Part shown: positions 45,661-57,921 of the stretch, in pieces
How positions within the stretch are numbered: the stretch's first letter is position 1
Layout: every line of letters begins with the position of its first letter
NCBI GenBank assembly: GCA_038363925.1
Contig: JAQQWL010000007.1
Location: forward strand, 1,798,001 to 1,862,000
Reading direction: 5' to 3'
From: Apiospora phragmitis
Taxonomy: Eukaryota; Ascomycota; Sordariomycetes; Amphisphaeriales; Apiosporaceae
Length of the DNA stretch: 64,000 bases
Position numbers and translations under genes: made by a program
Notes under the pieces: generated by a model
Told to the model about the DNA's origin: nothing
The model's database searches: none
What the model saw: only the letters and a program-made list of their open reading frames with translations

Positions 45661-46065
45661 AAGGGGTGTTTCAAAGGGAGGAAGCGCGATGGCGCCGGAG
45701 GCGACGAGGAGGAGGCATCGTCCAAGGTTAGTGGCCTTGTTGCTGAGCCCCGTCGTACCATCACTGCTGAAGGGCTTACTGGCCTTGATAGGCAGTACTG
45801 TGACTATTAAGCTCGAGCGTTAAAGGAGGATGTGAGTAATGGTGTTGAGTCTTCAAGTGATATCTAAGAACACATAAGCAGGCATATAGGAATCACATCG
45901 GCAGTTGCGCCGGGTAGCATGACGAGGTGAAAGGCCGTATCATAAGAAATCTCCAAATACACTACAAAACGCCGGCGCTTCCTTCATTATCAAATGCCCG
46001 GAAGCAGCCACTAACTAATAAGTATTCATAATTCATAAGTCCTGAACTCCAGCCTCCAAAGCGCA
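45661..46065. other. Intergenic
   Basis: 5' side of the decayed gene and 3' flank of spc105. No gene seen. Confidence 0.35.
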
Positions 46066-49000
46066 TCACTTTCGGCCTCGAGCGACCAGTCGCTCGTGCA
46101 ATTCAACGACGACATCACTCCATGACTCGACAGCTTCATTCTCCTTCTTGGTGGTGACTCTCTCCCCGAGCCTAGTGGACAGGTACTCGCATACCTTATC
46201 AATCTTGAAGTGCTCGCCGTAGACCACCTGTGCTTGTGGTACAATGTGGAACTCGATTCCATCGGGTGTGGGTTGACTTTGAAGGCCTAGAGTAAGCTGT
46301 ACTTTTGTCTCCAAGGGCACGAGCAGCATGTCGATCTTGGCCGCTATAGAGGAGTCGCTTGTCCTGGCAACTTCGGTTGGGAAAGTGCAGTTGAGTAGGC
46401 GGATGTCGTCGGCAGCGGCGTTGGCCTTGTTCCACGCCGCTCCGGTGGCACGGAGCAGAGTGGAGATCTTCGCCCGAGCTTGTACCAGGCCGCGTATATA
46501 GTCCCGTATGCACTGGACGAAGAAGTCCTTCTCAACCGACTTGGGCTGCGAGTTCTTCTCGCGATTTGCAGCAATGTACCACAGATCAACATGCGAGGCT
46601 GTCTTGGCGTCTTGGAATGCCCCAAGGTCGAAGACGACTTCAATCTCGCGGCGATAAGTCATCGAGACCGTCGTGCCTGAGAGGCCGGCGATGGTCCAAC
46701 CATGCTCCTTCTCAATCTCATTGACTTTCACTGCGCATATATCATTAGCGCGTGCAAGAGCAAATTTCGGGGGTTTACCGGCTTACCCTTGCGAGTGCTG
46801 ATTTCCTTGGAGCTCCACCCTCTGCACTCCTCCCGGATTTTCTCCGCTTCCTCGATAGCTGTGAGGCATTCTTGTTTGCGGTCTACCATATCTTGGATTG
46901 TTGACTCGGTTTCTCCAAGCACCTGTTGCAACTCCTCAATCTTACGCATCTTCTCCGCGACATCCGAATCCACATCGCTGAGTTCAGCCCTGGCGGCTTC
47001 GAGCTCTTCCGGGTCGCAATCGGCGAGTTCTTGGGCGACGGATCGCAGACTGCTGTGCTCCTGCTCTAAAGCCTCGTAGGTCTTCACCAGGTGAGGGAGA
47101 CTGGTATTGAGCATGTTCTCTTGCTTCTGAAGAAGCTGCTCGTCATCTTCCATATCCTTGGCGATCGTCACCAATCCTTCCTTGAGGCCATCTTGCAGCT
47201 TCATCCGCCATTCATACCACATGGCTTTGCTGAGAAGCCGTGCATGCGTCTTGACATTCTTGAACTGGTTGTCCATCAAGAGCTTGAAGTCAGGGGTGGC
47301 AGAGATGTATTCCTTGAACAATGGAGGGTTCTCGTCAAAGGTTTCTGTTTCGATCTCATGTACAATTCGTCTTCCCTCCGAGATGTACTTTCTTCACTCC
47401 CGGCATGACTGGTGATATCATGTTAGCATACGTTCCAAGAAAACATTTGATTGGCAAATGAACTTACGTGCTGATATAGCTCGAGCATTGGAACAGTGCA
47501 TGCTCCAGCGACAACACATCTCTCCAGAGACACATCGTCTACATTGTGCATCGTGCTGTCTTTCAACGCAGCTGGTGCTTGCGTGTGCCGCCGTTTTGTC
47601 GTAGTCAGCTCCATGAAACGAATACTGGTCATGTTGAGGAAGTCCTGCAGGTGGATGCGTTCTTCATCATCATCGCCGAGAAGATCTCGCTCTAAGGGAC
47701 GAGAAGGCTCTTCAAAATTGAAGGTGTCCGTAGGCTGATCATTTTCGACTGACTTGAAGCGGCGTTGGTGATGCGGTGAAGAGGCTGCACCCCCAGGGCC
47801 TGCGAAGGGCGAGAGTGATATCGATGGCGTGATGGCATGGCTGCCACTTTCTTCCAAAGTATGACTTGCGAAACGCGTGAGACGTCCTGTTGTCTCCGCC
47901 ACGGTTGGGGGAGCATGCAGGTGTATGTTCTTGACTGGACTTCCCTGGTGGCCTTTGAGTCTCTTAACTCCATCCCTGTCCTCTTCATCTTCGTCATCCA
48001 GCTCGGCAGGACGCTTCCCTAGTAGTCCCCTAGCACTTCCAACGTGTAGACTCTTGCGACCTTTGAATTGGCTGTTCTTTTTAGGGGTCATACTGGCGAT
48101 CATGTCCTTGAGTGTGGCCGTATTTTCATCTTCACCACAGTCGGCCTCCCGCTCGAGTATGCTTCGTCCATTCTCTCTGTCCTCTTCTGCCTGGCGCTCA
48201 TTGTCGATTTCAACCTCTATGATACGAGGGTCGGCAAATGTTACACCTCTGGCAATCTTCCCGGGGACGAATTTGCTTGCAGAATCGCCGATAGATTCCC
48301 GACGATCGAAGAGAGCAGCGACTTTGGGAGACCCTAACCCGCTACGATCAGCTCCAATGCCGGAGACTCGCCGCGGCTGAGGGGTTAACACAATGCGCGG
48401 TGTCGAGACACCAGTTGAAGGATCTTGCTGGAAGACATTTGCGCCCTTCTGGGGGCTCTTAAATGGGGATTTTGACCTGAAAAGCCCTCTAGCGGTAGCC
48501 GATCGTTGCGGGGAAGGTGTGCGGCTGGACGGCTTTCCTGGTGATGGTGTCCTCAGAGGAGATGATTGAACGCTTACCACAGGGCTACTTTCGATAGCCA
48601 GAGCAGTCTGTTTTGGTGGACAAAGTCGACGTATGGGGGAACTGGCATTAGAAACATCAGAGGGTCTCCGGCTTATGCTGCGACGCAAGCCCTTGCCTAG
48701 AAAAGGGAAAATGCCAGTGCCTGCTTTTTCGGAGGGGGGCGCAGGAGCCCCAGCACCAGCTGATAGCGGTCTCATTGGCGAAGACAAAGTCAGAATGGGG
48801 TTGCTGTCGGCCCTGTCCACTTCTTCCTCCATCATATGTTTCGCTTGTGTCCGATCCTTGACCGGAGAAGCGCCCTTAGAGATTCCACCCATGGCCATTG
48901 TCATATCTATGCCCATAGTAGTCTCTTCCTCATCTTCATCGTCTACAGCTTGGGCAGTCGGTAGAATGCGACCCAAACCAACAGTTATATCCATTGCAGT

Positions 49001-50703
49001 TTCATCATTGGCCGCTGTAAGGGACCGCCGGCGGGATGGTAGAGACTTCCTCTTGCTTGATCCTCCTGCCCTGGAGGCAACACTGCCCCCATGACACTGG
49101 TGAGTTCCATGGACATATCCTCATTGCCAGCGTTGCTCTCCACCTCGAAATCTTGCACGTTGTTGCTCTTGCGGATGGCGCCGATCGCCATGGTGAGATC
49201 CATGGTTGTATCATCTGTTGACGACACGTCACCCGGGTTTTGAGGACTGGAGGATTTCCGCATAGGCTGGGTCACTTGTTGCGGGAGGATGCCCCCTAGC
49301 GCTTTCGTGACGTCCATGGACATCTCATCATCGTACATATCCTCTTCCGGGGCGTTGCTTGCTTTGAGTATTCCGCCCATCGCACTGGTAAAATCCATGT
49401 CCATGTCCATGTCCATATCCATCTCGCTCTGATCCACTGTATCCTCATTAGGTCCATGATATGGCCGGTAAGACTGGTTCGGCTGATGTCGCTCAGGACT
49501 ATCGTTCTTACGGGCCGGCTTTCTAGCCCAACCGAATGACGGAATGATTTCCTCCTCTTCATCGATACTCTGTGTTTGGGCCTGTCTGCTGGCAAGTCGC
49601 AGGGCATCGTCAAGCGTATTGTTAGTGTCGTCAGGTGATACAGAGCGAGCTGTAATGCCAGATGCAACGGATGTACCTGTCACCTCATCGACTACCAAGT
49701 CCATGGTCGTACCATCGACATCCGAGTCGCTGCCATCATCGGAATGTATCTCCTCATGAATCTCCGTCGCTCCGTCTGTTGCTTCCGAGTCTGAACTATA
49801 GATGGTCGATGCAATTGTGTGGTCATCATCACCATTGTTGAAGCTCATCGGAGGCAGCGCAGAGCTTCTGCGGTTCTTTTTCTGGTGCAGGTCCCGCTGA
49901 TGCTCGGGTGTGTCTGGAACAGGCTCCTCTACTTGTTCTGGAGGAGTTGACGGAGGGTCTGTCGGTTCGGTCTCTGACGGGGTTGGATCAAACGCCGAAG
50001 GCTGGGCAGCCAGCGAGGAGGCTCGTCGTGTAGAATCTGTAGACGTTGTCGAGTCTTGGTTGTACTCGACCTCATGGAATGTATGTAGAGTAGCCTCCGC
50101 CGCAAAAGATACCCTTCTGTTAGCCAGTGACTTCCGGCGCGCCTCTCTTCGGTCTTTGATCTCCTTCTCCAACTCTAGCCTCTCCTTCTCTTCCCGTTCG
50201 CGTGCAGCAGCCTGTTGCTCCTCCTCAGTGCGCAACGCGATCTTGGTTCCGGAAGAGCTAGAATCCTCATTCTGAAAAGGACTGGGCATATTCTAGCGCC
50301 CTGGAGATTTGCAGATGATTGGGGTATCCGCGATTTCGGCTTATGTGGAGGAATTTCTGGCAGCATTGGTACTGTAGGCTTGAGGATCGACCGCGGCGGG
50401 GGGCGGGCGGGCGCTGCTAGAGACTATAGCGACATTAGCTACGTATCAACGCGACGGCGCACACTGCACCATAAGGACAGGAGAATGGATTCTTACAACC
50501 CGTCGGTTGCCAGATCCCGACTTTAGAATATCCAGGCCACCAGGTCCTATACTCTTACTGCGTGACTTCTTTCGGCTGCCATTACCGGCCAAAGAGCTAG
50601 CCACGTCGACTGTGATGTTCTCCTTCTCCATTCTCTTTCGGACGGGCGAATGAACTGTTGATTTGCGCGGCCGCCGCGTCGGTGGCAGAGTTACATCTCC
50701 CAT
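46066..50703 (-). CDS. spc105: Spc105/Spc7 (KNL1), outer kinetochore scaffold; 4 exons with frame breaks
   Basis: KMN-network subunit that recruits the Bub1/Bub3 checkpoint proteins and PP1. Exons: 50703-50497, 50423-47468, 47408-46787 and 46730-46066. N-terminal basic region with RSKSIGPGGLDILKSG and PPPRSILKPTVPMLPEIPPH. PP1-docking RVSF at 50104-50115. MELT-like array: MDFTSAMGGIL, MDVTKALGGIL, MDLTMAIGAI, MELTSVMGAVL, MDITVGLGRIL, IDMTMAMGGI. The C-terminal Spc7 domain has YISEGRRIVHEIETETFDEN, KTHARLLSKAMWYEWRMKL, coiled coil, and the RWD-like end. Frame breaks: a missing base near 50,291 (GAR-NMPSPF), another near 49,075 (VLP-SRAGGSSKRK), and a TGA at 47394-47396 just inside exon 3, best explained by two nearby opposite indels. 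An essential gene, so these are probably sequence errors. Divergent from rps11. Confidence 0.9.
50104..50115 (-). other. PP1-binding RVSF motif in Spc105
   Basis: Codons for Arg-Val-Ser-Phe in a basic context (NRRVSFAAEA), the canonical phosphatase-docking motif at the KNL1 N-terminus. Confidence 0.85.
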
Positions 50704-51512
50704 ATTGAAGTGATCAAAGAATAGGCAACTTCAAATCTCTGGGGCAATGTGAGTTGGGTTTGGCTTGGGGGTAGTCGCAAGTAACTATGCACCTGGAATA
50801 GTAGTGTGACAGTAAACCGCGTGCAACAAAGTGAGGCGCGTCAATCAATCATCGGTTTATTTACATGACTTCCTGTTCGGGCATAGTTCCCCACAGCAAC
50901 AGACCGTGAGTGTGCCAGTGAGTGTCCCAGGATCTTCTTTTTGTTGGAGTAAAACAAGGGCCGTGACTTAGGTAATCATCAATTAAAGGCATTGATTGGT
51001 CTTAAGCCACATTGGCGAGTTGAAGCGACCTCATCTTCTCCTGGGAGGGGGATAATCCGCATGAAAGAGATGAACGAAGGGCACCAGATATTCGCATGCT
51101 CTTTGCAATACTTCTTTGCTGGACATCAGCTTGCCTGTCTCCTTATTAAGTAGGAAAATAAGAATAGTCCGTCTCCAAGTTGCCCTTCTTTGAGAGGACC
51201 TTGACTCAATCACATCAAACTGGATTGAAAGCTCAGACCTCAAAACCTCTGTCTGAGAAGAAAGACCCCGCACTACTAAAAGCACACACTAGGCCTGGAA
51301 AAAAGGTTGGGTTCATTTTAGCCACATCACACACCGCCTAGCCACTTCTTGTGGCACCCGCACTACCACTTTCAGGGCAATTCTGCCCACATGGAAAATT
51401 AATCCACAGACAGCTTCCATTATTCAATCTTGAACTTTTCGCCTAGGTACACGACACACTCAACCATCAACGATCAATTCGACCTCGACGACCCTCGATA
51501 ACCACCGCAAAA
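50704..51512. promoter_or_regulatory. Divergent promoter region spc105/rps11
   Basis: 810 bases between divergent starts. The last 60 bases before rps11 are rich in C and A with repeated CGACC/CAACC units, a usual leader for ribosomal protein genes. A short GC-poor run (GGAAAAAAGG) lies near 51,297. Confidence 0.5.
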
Positions 51513-52232
51513 ATGGCCACCGAATTGACCGTCCAGTCGGAGCGTGCTTACCAGAAGCAGCCTCACATCTTCGCAAACTCCAAGGTCAAGACCAAGTCTG
51601 CCCGTCCTGGCAAGGGTGGCCGCCGATGGTACAAGGACGTTGGTCTGGGGTTCCGTACCCCCAAGACCGCCATTGAGGGCAGCTACATCGGTAAGTCAAG
51701 GCAGCGGTCATGTTTTGACACGCGATGCGACATCTTTGTGTGTCCTTTGCAACAGGTGCCAGTGATGCGAAATTCACTGGGATCTCGCACCCGAAGATGA
51801 TAATGATATCGATTTGGGAGAAATGCCGGTTTTGCGCGACGACAAAAACTGACATGCCGTGCGAATATAGACAAGAAGTGCCCCTTCACCGGTCTCGTCT
51901 CTATCCGTGGCCGTATTCTGACCGGCACCGTCGTTTCCACCAAGATGCACCGAACTCTGATCATCCGCCGCGAGTACCTTCACTTCATCCCCAAGTACGC
52001 CCGTTACGAGAAGCGACACAAGAACTTGGCCGCCCACGTCTCCCCAGCTTTCCGTGTTGAGGAGGGTGACCAAGTCACCGTTGGCCAGTGCAGACCTCTC
52101 AGCAAGACTGTACGTCTTCTGTGATTCGGAACTTGATAAGATGGCAAACTGACCACTCTCTAGGTTCGATTCAACGTCCTGCGCGTCCTGCCCCGAACTG
52201 GCAAGGCTGTCAAGACGTTCAGCAAGTTCTAA
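51513..52232 (+). CDS. rps11: 40S ribosomal protein S11 (uS17), 3 exons
   Basis: Small-subunit ribosomal protein uS17. Exons 51513-51690, 51871-52109 and 52164-52232 give 161 aa in phase, the normal length. The start [20 protein letters not shown] is followed by [20 protein letters not shown]. The second exon has [20 protein letters not shown] and [20 protein letters not shown], and the end is [18 protein letters not shown]. Intron 1 (180 nt, GTAAGT) is long for this genome, as is common in ribosomal protein genes; intron 2 is 54 nt. Every block is nearly invariant in fungi. Confidence 0.97.
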
Positions 52233-53141
52233 AAATCGGGTCTTTCCTTGGCATCATAGGCGTCATTTGCATGAGGGTACTTCACGTTCTGCGATTCAGA
52301 ACTGGGGCGCGGATTACTATGGTGGCTGCTATAGCACAAAGATGCAGAATTCGGCAGTCCTGAAATAAAACGATTCATCACGCAATACCCGTCACGCTTT
52401 ACGATTGGCTTCTCGGTGGTGATGTGTCTCTGCACGAGTATGAACGGATGGTCTGGACGGCCAACAAGGGCTTTGCGGGCATAGAATCGATTTTCCTGGC
52501 GTCTCAACGTGTTGTTATTGGCAGTCTGAAAGTTCGTAATGAGAACGACATTGATGACTGCACCCTGTCAAATCTTTTCTGGAAACTGTGAACTGTTACA
52601 CTGTATCATACAATCTACTGAGCAATCTTGCACCACCACTTTGACTCCGCCTGCCTTATAAGTTATAGGCAAGCAGTTGCGAATTCGCTGTTGGTATGCT
52701 GACTTAAACAATGGTTTGTTGATACGCACGCTGCTATAAATTGTCTCTTGCTCTCTGGTCCGGGGTCAATCTTAGTAGTGACGACATCAACGTAAATCCG
52801 CTACTCAAAGAACTTCAATATACTACCAGAATAGGATGAGTATTGAGTACCCGAATAAACCTACCAATATAGCTTATCTCGTAATAATTCGTGGACAAAG
52901 TTGCAGGCACAGTGTATGTCGACGTGACGCACGTACTTCTCAGGGCAGCCAACTTTTCAGCGGGTTCAAAGGTATGGGCATAGGTAATCTACGGCAAATT
53001 CCGAGCGCAACCCCAATGTCAACTTTTTGAAGCTCCGCGAATTGAAGGCCAATAAGAGGAATCTAATTTACTTTCGACATAGGCATTATAACCCTGACTT
53101 ACATCAAGCCCCTCGGGATTCGAACGAAAGAGCTAGGATAT
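52233..53141. other. Intergenic, about 0.9 kb
   Basis: 3' flank of rps11 and 5' flank of the next gene. Nothing recognisable. Confidence 0.4.
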
Positions 53142-54128
53142 TTGACCACAATGGGTTGGTGGGATAGCCTTTGGCCGTCTAAGAACGAAGATCCTCTGCA
53201 CAAGCTCGACCCCAAGCTACGAGAATATCTGGAGCGGGAATCGCCAGTGAAATATGGCTCCCAAGAGCAGCAAGCACGGGACACAGGCGCCGCGTCAGCA
53301 AAACGACCGAGTTACGTAGACTCTGCGGTGCCTCCGTCCTCAGCGCAATCGACAGAAGAACAGGCGAAACCCACAATACCCAAAGAATCCGAATTCCAAG
53401 ATGGCCGGTACGCCCACCTCTGGAAGACGTACCGGCCGCTCGCCGAGATCGGAGCCGAGACCAAGAGCGACCAGGAGAAGATCATGGACGTGCTCCAGGG
53501 CTACAAGGAGCGCAAGGCGCAGATCGGCCGGGCCGCGCTCGAGAACTGCGCGCTCGAGCAGGTCGACTGGCGTGAGTGCATGAACAACCCGTCGTGGTCG
53601 GAGCGCATGACCATGTGCCGCACGCAGGTGCGCAAGTTCGAGAAGTGCTACAACACGCAGACGCGCCTGCTCAAGGCGCTCGGCTACCTCTCGACCCTCG
53701 ACCGCAGCCCCGAGGTCGAGGAGGACATCCAGATGCACGCCGACACCCTCTACCATCGCCTCCAGGCCCAGGAGGCCGAGATCGAGGCCGCGCGCGCCGA
53801 GGGCCGGCCCATCCCCAAGTTCCAGCCCTTGGTCCCGCGCCAGCCCGTGTTGGGCCAGGCAACGGCCATTTCCGCGAAGGAGGAGCTTACGGACGAGCAG
53901 CAGGCTATGATTAAGGAGAGGCTGGCCAAAGTTGACGAGCAGGACCGTATGGCTGAAGAGATGGCTATTCGGGCAGAGATTCGGGCCAGGCAAGATGCTG
54001 CGGCTCGGCTGCAGGGTATCTACAAGGAGCAAGAACTCGAGCGGCAAAGGAGGAAAGAGATGGGCGAAGAAACGACTTGGGATAAAGTCGTCGGCACGTT
54101 CAAGGGCAGTAGCAACAAAGACAAATAG
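53142..54128 (+). CDS. DUF3128-like Cys-motif protein, single exon
   Basis: Uninterrupted 328-aa frame; the true start may be the second Met (53151, MGWWDSLWPSKNEDPL). The core at about residues 85-200 resembles a fungal family I recall as DUF3128/Emi1-like: DGRYAHLWKTYRPLAEIG, then AALENCALEQVDWRECMNNP, then ERMTMCRTQVRKFEKCYNTQ, then LLKALGYLSTLDRSPEVEED. Four Cys in two spaced pairs (C-x8-C and C-x9-C) are suggestive of a coiled-coil-helix-coiled-coil-helix fold and so perhaps of the mitochondrial intermembrane space; that is inference. The C-terminal third is a long charged helix. The DNA of the core is markedly GC-rich, unlike its ends. Confidence 0.8.
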   Translation: MTTMGWWDSLWPSKNEDPLHKLDPKLREYLERESPVKYGSQEQQARDTGAASAKRPSYVDSAVPPSSAQSTEEQAKPTIPKESEFQDGRYAHLWKTYRPLAEIGAETKSDQEKIMDVLQGYKERKAQIGRAALENCALEQVDWRECMNNPSWSERMTMCRTQVRKFEKCYNTQTRLLKALGYLSTLDRSPEVEEDIQMHADTLYHRLQAQEAEIEAARAEGRPIPKFQPLVPRQPVLGQATAISAKEELTDEQQAMIKERLAKVDEQDRMAEEMAIRAEIRARQDAAARLQGIYKEQELERQRRKEMGEETTWDKVVGTFKGSSNKDK

Positions 54129-54996
54129 GCCAACCTGTGGGAGCCATATTTCTTGGCCATGCTCTTATTGTTCTGGAACAGTTGCTGGTGCTAGCCAGAA
54201 CTTGATATCCTCGTCACTAATGTACAAATCGAATCAAATGTACTATTACGAAGCCAACGCCAATATTCAAAATAATTCTCTTCGAAAATATGATGTTGAG
54301 GTGTGACCAAAGATCGTCTATCTTTTGTCGCCTTTACTTACAACTGTGTAAGTACTGATCAAGAAGCATGTTGTCTTGGCGCATTGCCATCGTCAGTAGG
54401 AGACATTTAACATCCCATGACCACACCACCCGAAACCAAAGCTCTCCGTCGGTCACATATGTATTCAGATACTGACTGGGTCTTGTTAGTGTTGTATTAT
54501 CGCATGTCTTATTACTTAATTTGCTCGAGGCCTTGACTATGCCATTTAGCAACCAAGAAGCTCGTGGACGAATTTGACGTCACTGGTAAACAATGTCACC
54601 TCGTTCCTGATCGGAAGGAACTCATTCGTGATATACACCCACTCAGCCCGAGGAAGTAGTAATAACTATCACAGCCCAGCAAGTTACAATAACATATTGG
54701 ATTCTTGTGTATCCCAATAAGAGAATAAACATTTGCACCATAATTTGACTGAAGCTAGGCCCCACCAGTCATCCGATAGCGGATAGCGGGGCATTGCCGA
54801 CTACAGATTCATCATGTCTTGTCTTTACCCTCAAAGTCAATAGCTTGTTCTAACTTTTCCCAGCCCTTTCGAGTCATGCATACATGATGAGCCGGTATCT
54901 TAAAGCCATATTTTGGGGATGCGTCATGTGTCTCGCTGCATAGTCGGCTTCGCCTGTTCAATACGTACGCTGAAAATTGCATGCCCTCGACGTGCA
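54129..54996. other. Intergenic, about 0.9 kb
   Basis: 3' flank of the Cys-motif gene and promoter of the folylpolyglutamate synthase gene. No gene seen. Confidence 0.4.
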
Positions 54997-56689
54997 ATGG
55001 CGACTACTACAGCGGCGGCGGCGACGTCGGTTGCGGCTGCGCAACAGACAAGAACCTATAATGTAAGTAAGGGGGGTTTGGTCGCTTAAATTTGTATACT
55101 GCAAGCAAACAGATTGTTCACAAACACTTGCCTGTGCAACCCAACAGGATGCCATCGACGCCCTCAACTCGCTCCAGACTCCCTATGCCATCATCGAGGC
55201 TCGGCGCAAGGCCGGGATCCGCCCGGACGCCACATCCATCGCTGAGATGCGGACGTACCTGCGACGGATCGGCTACGGCGACGGTGCGGCCCTCGAGCGT
55301 CTGAACATCCTGCACGTCGCGGGCACCAAGGGCAAGGGCAGCACCTGCGCCTTCGCCGCGTCGATCCTGCAGCAGTACCAGGCCTCCCGAGGCGTGCCGC
55401 GCAAGATCGGCCTATTCACGAGCCCTCACTTAATCGCCGTCCGCGAGCGCATACGCATCAACGGCAAGCCCGTCAGCGAGGAGCTGTTCGCGCGCTACTT
55501 CTTCGAGGTCTGGGACATGCTGGGGCAAGCCGAGGAAGCAGAGAAGGAGAGTAAGGAGGTACGAGGAGGAGAAGCCAACAAGCCAACCACAGGCGAGAAC
55601 GGTGCTACTGGGGCTGATGATGCGCCGAGTACAGTGGTGGATATACCTATGCCGACGCGCCCGATTTACGCGCGCTACTTGACGCTGATGAGCTACCATC
55701 TCTTCCTACAGGAAGGAGTGGATGTTGCCGTGTACGAGACCGGCATCGGAGGCGAGTACGACGCCACGAATATCGTGGAGAAGCCCGTCGCGACGGCCAT
55801 TAGCACCTTAGGTATTGACCACGTTTTTGCGCTGGGCAATACGGTAGAGAAGATTGCATGGCACAAGGCTGGGATCATGAAGAAGGGCAGCGCGGCTTTC
55901 ACGATCGAGCAAGTACCGGAGGCAGCCGAGGTGCTGCAGGACCGGGCCCAGAGAAAGGGGGTAGACCTGAAGGTCTTGAACATTGACCCCAGGCTTCAGG
56001 GGGTCAATGTACGACCCAACGCGGCATTCCAGAAGAAGAACGCCAGTCTAGGCGTGGCACTCGCCGAGGTCGCATTACAGAAGCTTGATCCGAACTTTGA
56101 GCCTGATTCTGAGAAGCTACCAAAAGAGTTTGTAGATGGCCTGGAGCAGGTTGTCTGGAGGGGCAGGTGTGAGGTGAAATCAGAGGGACCCATCACATGG
56201 CACATTGACGGCGCGCATACGGTGGACAGTCTGAAAATGGCGACAAAGTGGTTTGCTGGTGAATGCGCCGGCAAGCGCGGCCCCAAAGCCCTGATCTTCA
56301 ACCAGCAGGGACGAACCGAAGCGGTGGACTTCCTGAAGGGCATGGTGGATGCCCTCGAATCCCAGGATGGAAGCTCGTTCGGTCATGCGGTGTTCTGCTC
56401 CAACGTCACGTATGCGGCCACGGGGTATAAACGTGATTTCGTCAACCACCAGTACGATCCCCAAGCCATACAAGCTTTGACCGCCCAGCACCAGTTTGCC
56501 GAGAAATGGTCGGCCCTGGACCCCAGAACAAAGGTCGTCGTGCTACCGACCATCGAGGAGGCCATCAACTACGTTCGAAATCTAGGCGAGGGCGTGGAAA
56601 AAGAAGATACTGTGCAGGCCCTCATCACCGGCAGTCTTCATCTGGTCGGGGGAGCTTTGGGTATATTAGAAGGCGCGGATGCCTTATAG
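54997..56689 (+). CDS. met7: Folylpolyglutamate synthase, 2 exons
   Basis: Adds gamma-linked glutamates to folates (ATP + THF-Glu(n) + Glu), retaining folates in cytosol and mitochondria and supporting methionine and purine synthesis. Exons 54997-55062 and 55148-56689 (intron GTAAGT...AACAG) give 535 aa. Motifs: N-terminal TPYAIIEARRKAG; P-loop HVAGTKGKGSTCAFAASIL; GLFTSPHLIAVRERIRING; VYETGIGGEYDATN; TLGIDHVFALGNTVEKIAWH with KAGIMKKG; and the C-terminal domain with HIDGAHTVDSLKMA and LITGSLHLVGGALGIL. All are complete. The start codon at 54997 is preferred because the upstream ATG at 54981 is out of frame and soon stops. The Ala-rich first exon could belong to a weak mitochondrial leader. 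Confidence 0.95.
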
Positions 56690-57221
56690 ATAATGTATTT
56701 TGTCGCATATATCAACTTTGCATTTGGGAGTACGGAAAAGGGATCTTAACATTCCTGGTTGGCTTCCACAGCGCATTTGCATTACAGGGATCGCTTGGGT
56801 TCTAATGGGAATTGGGAAAATAGATGCATACCCTATCATGAGTGCTGTGATTTGGCGCAAGTATAGACGCTGTCGTCAGGGCAACAAACTTCCGTGGGGA
56901 GAAAAGGATCTCATGAGACGATCTAACTCTATCTTCCCATGTAGAATACGATCAACTTCACAGTAGTGAGAACTTATGGTTCATATGGCAAATGACGAAA
57001 TATGTGAAGTCAAACAACGTGTGTATCCAACTAATATGTCAAGAACAGCAGGCGTAAAAGTCCAATAGACGCAAACGTTTACACCTGACAGAAATACCTA
57101 AAAGCGAGGTTGCTTAACTTGACGATCGTCTAACATTCAGACATAACTCTAACCAGTACGCCATGAAAATATACGACCCAGACCATCAGAGGTTCTTTTT
57201 CTGGACTTTTTGTCCGTCCCG
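56690..57221. other. Intergenic between convergent genes
   Basis: AT-rich, no gene seen. Confidence 0.4.
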
Positions 57222-57921
57222 TCAGACTCGCCACGAAGGGGAAGAAGCAGTAGAAGACGAAGACGTCGCCGTCTGCGGCGTCGTGACATAGCGCACGAGC
57301 TCCCTGCTCCGCCGGGCGACGATGATCTTGACGTGGATGCAGTCGACGTAGCCGCGGTTCTGCATCAGCGCCAGCTGCTCCCAGACCTCGCCGCGCGGCA
57401 GCTGCGTCAGCTCGGGCCGGGGATCTCCGGGTACGCGGCGCTCAGGTTCCAGTAGACGCGCGCGCAGCCGACGGTGAAGCCGCCCGAGGGCGCGTCCGGG
57501 TAGAGCCGCTCGATGCGGCCGCGCTGGTGCGCCTCGATGGCCTCGACGATGTCCGAGGACCCTGGGTGGAGCCGCCGCCGGTCTGCGCAGTGCTGTTGTT
57601 GTTCTTGTTGTTGTTGCAGAAACTGCTGCTGAGGTCGATGGCCTCGAGGCTGAAGAAGTCGCGCTCGCGCGGGTCGTGGTTGTAGTACTCGATCTTGGCC
57701 AGGAACAGGCCGCTTCTATTGTTGTTGTCGCTGTTGCTGTTATTGTCGAGTTTGGGGCTGTGGTTGCTGCTGCTAAAGGGTTTGCTGAAATAAACCGGCG
57801 TGAGGGGTACGGCTTGTCCTATCGTTGGGGATGAGGACTTTTTCGTGGTCTTGATGTGTTGGTCGCGTCCGAACTGCACCTTTTTAGGCGTCGTCGCCAT
57901 GCCTTGCTGTTGTGTTGTCAT
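57222..57921 (-). CDS. Unrecognised protein with Asn/Ser-rich middle (two frame breaks)
   Basis: Starts MTTQQQGMATTPKKVQFGRD at 57919-57921 (an alternative Met is eight codons later). An Asn/Ser-rich middle follows (SPKLDNNSNSDNNNRSG), then FLAKIEYYNHDPRERDFFSL. After a missing base near 57,560 the frame continues SSDIVEAIEAHQRGRIERLY, PDAPSGGFTVGCARVYWNLS. After a second missing base near 57,414 it continues ELTQLPRGEVWEQLALMQNR, GYVDCIHVKIIVARRSRELV to a stop at 57222-57224. About 233 aa joined. The well-formed, GC-biased tail shows selection, so the breaks are likely sequence errors in C/G runs. I do not recognise the family. Confidence 0.6.
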
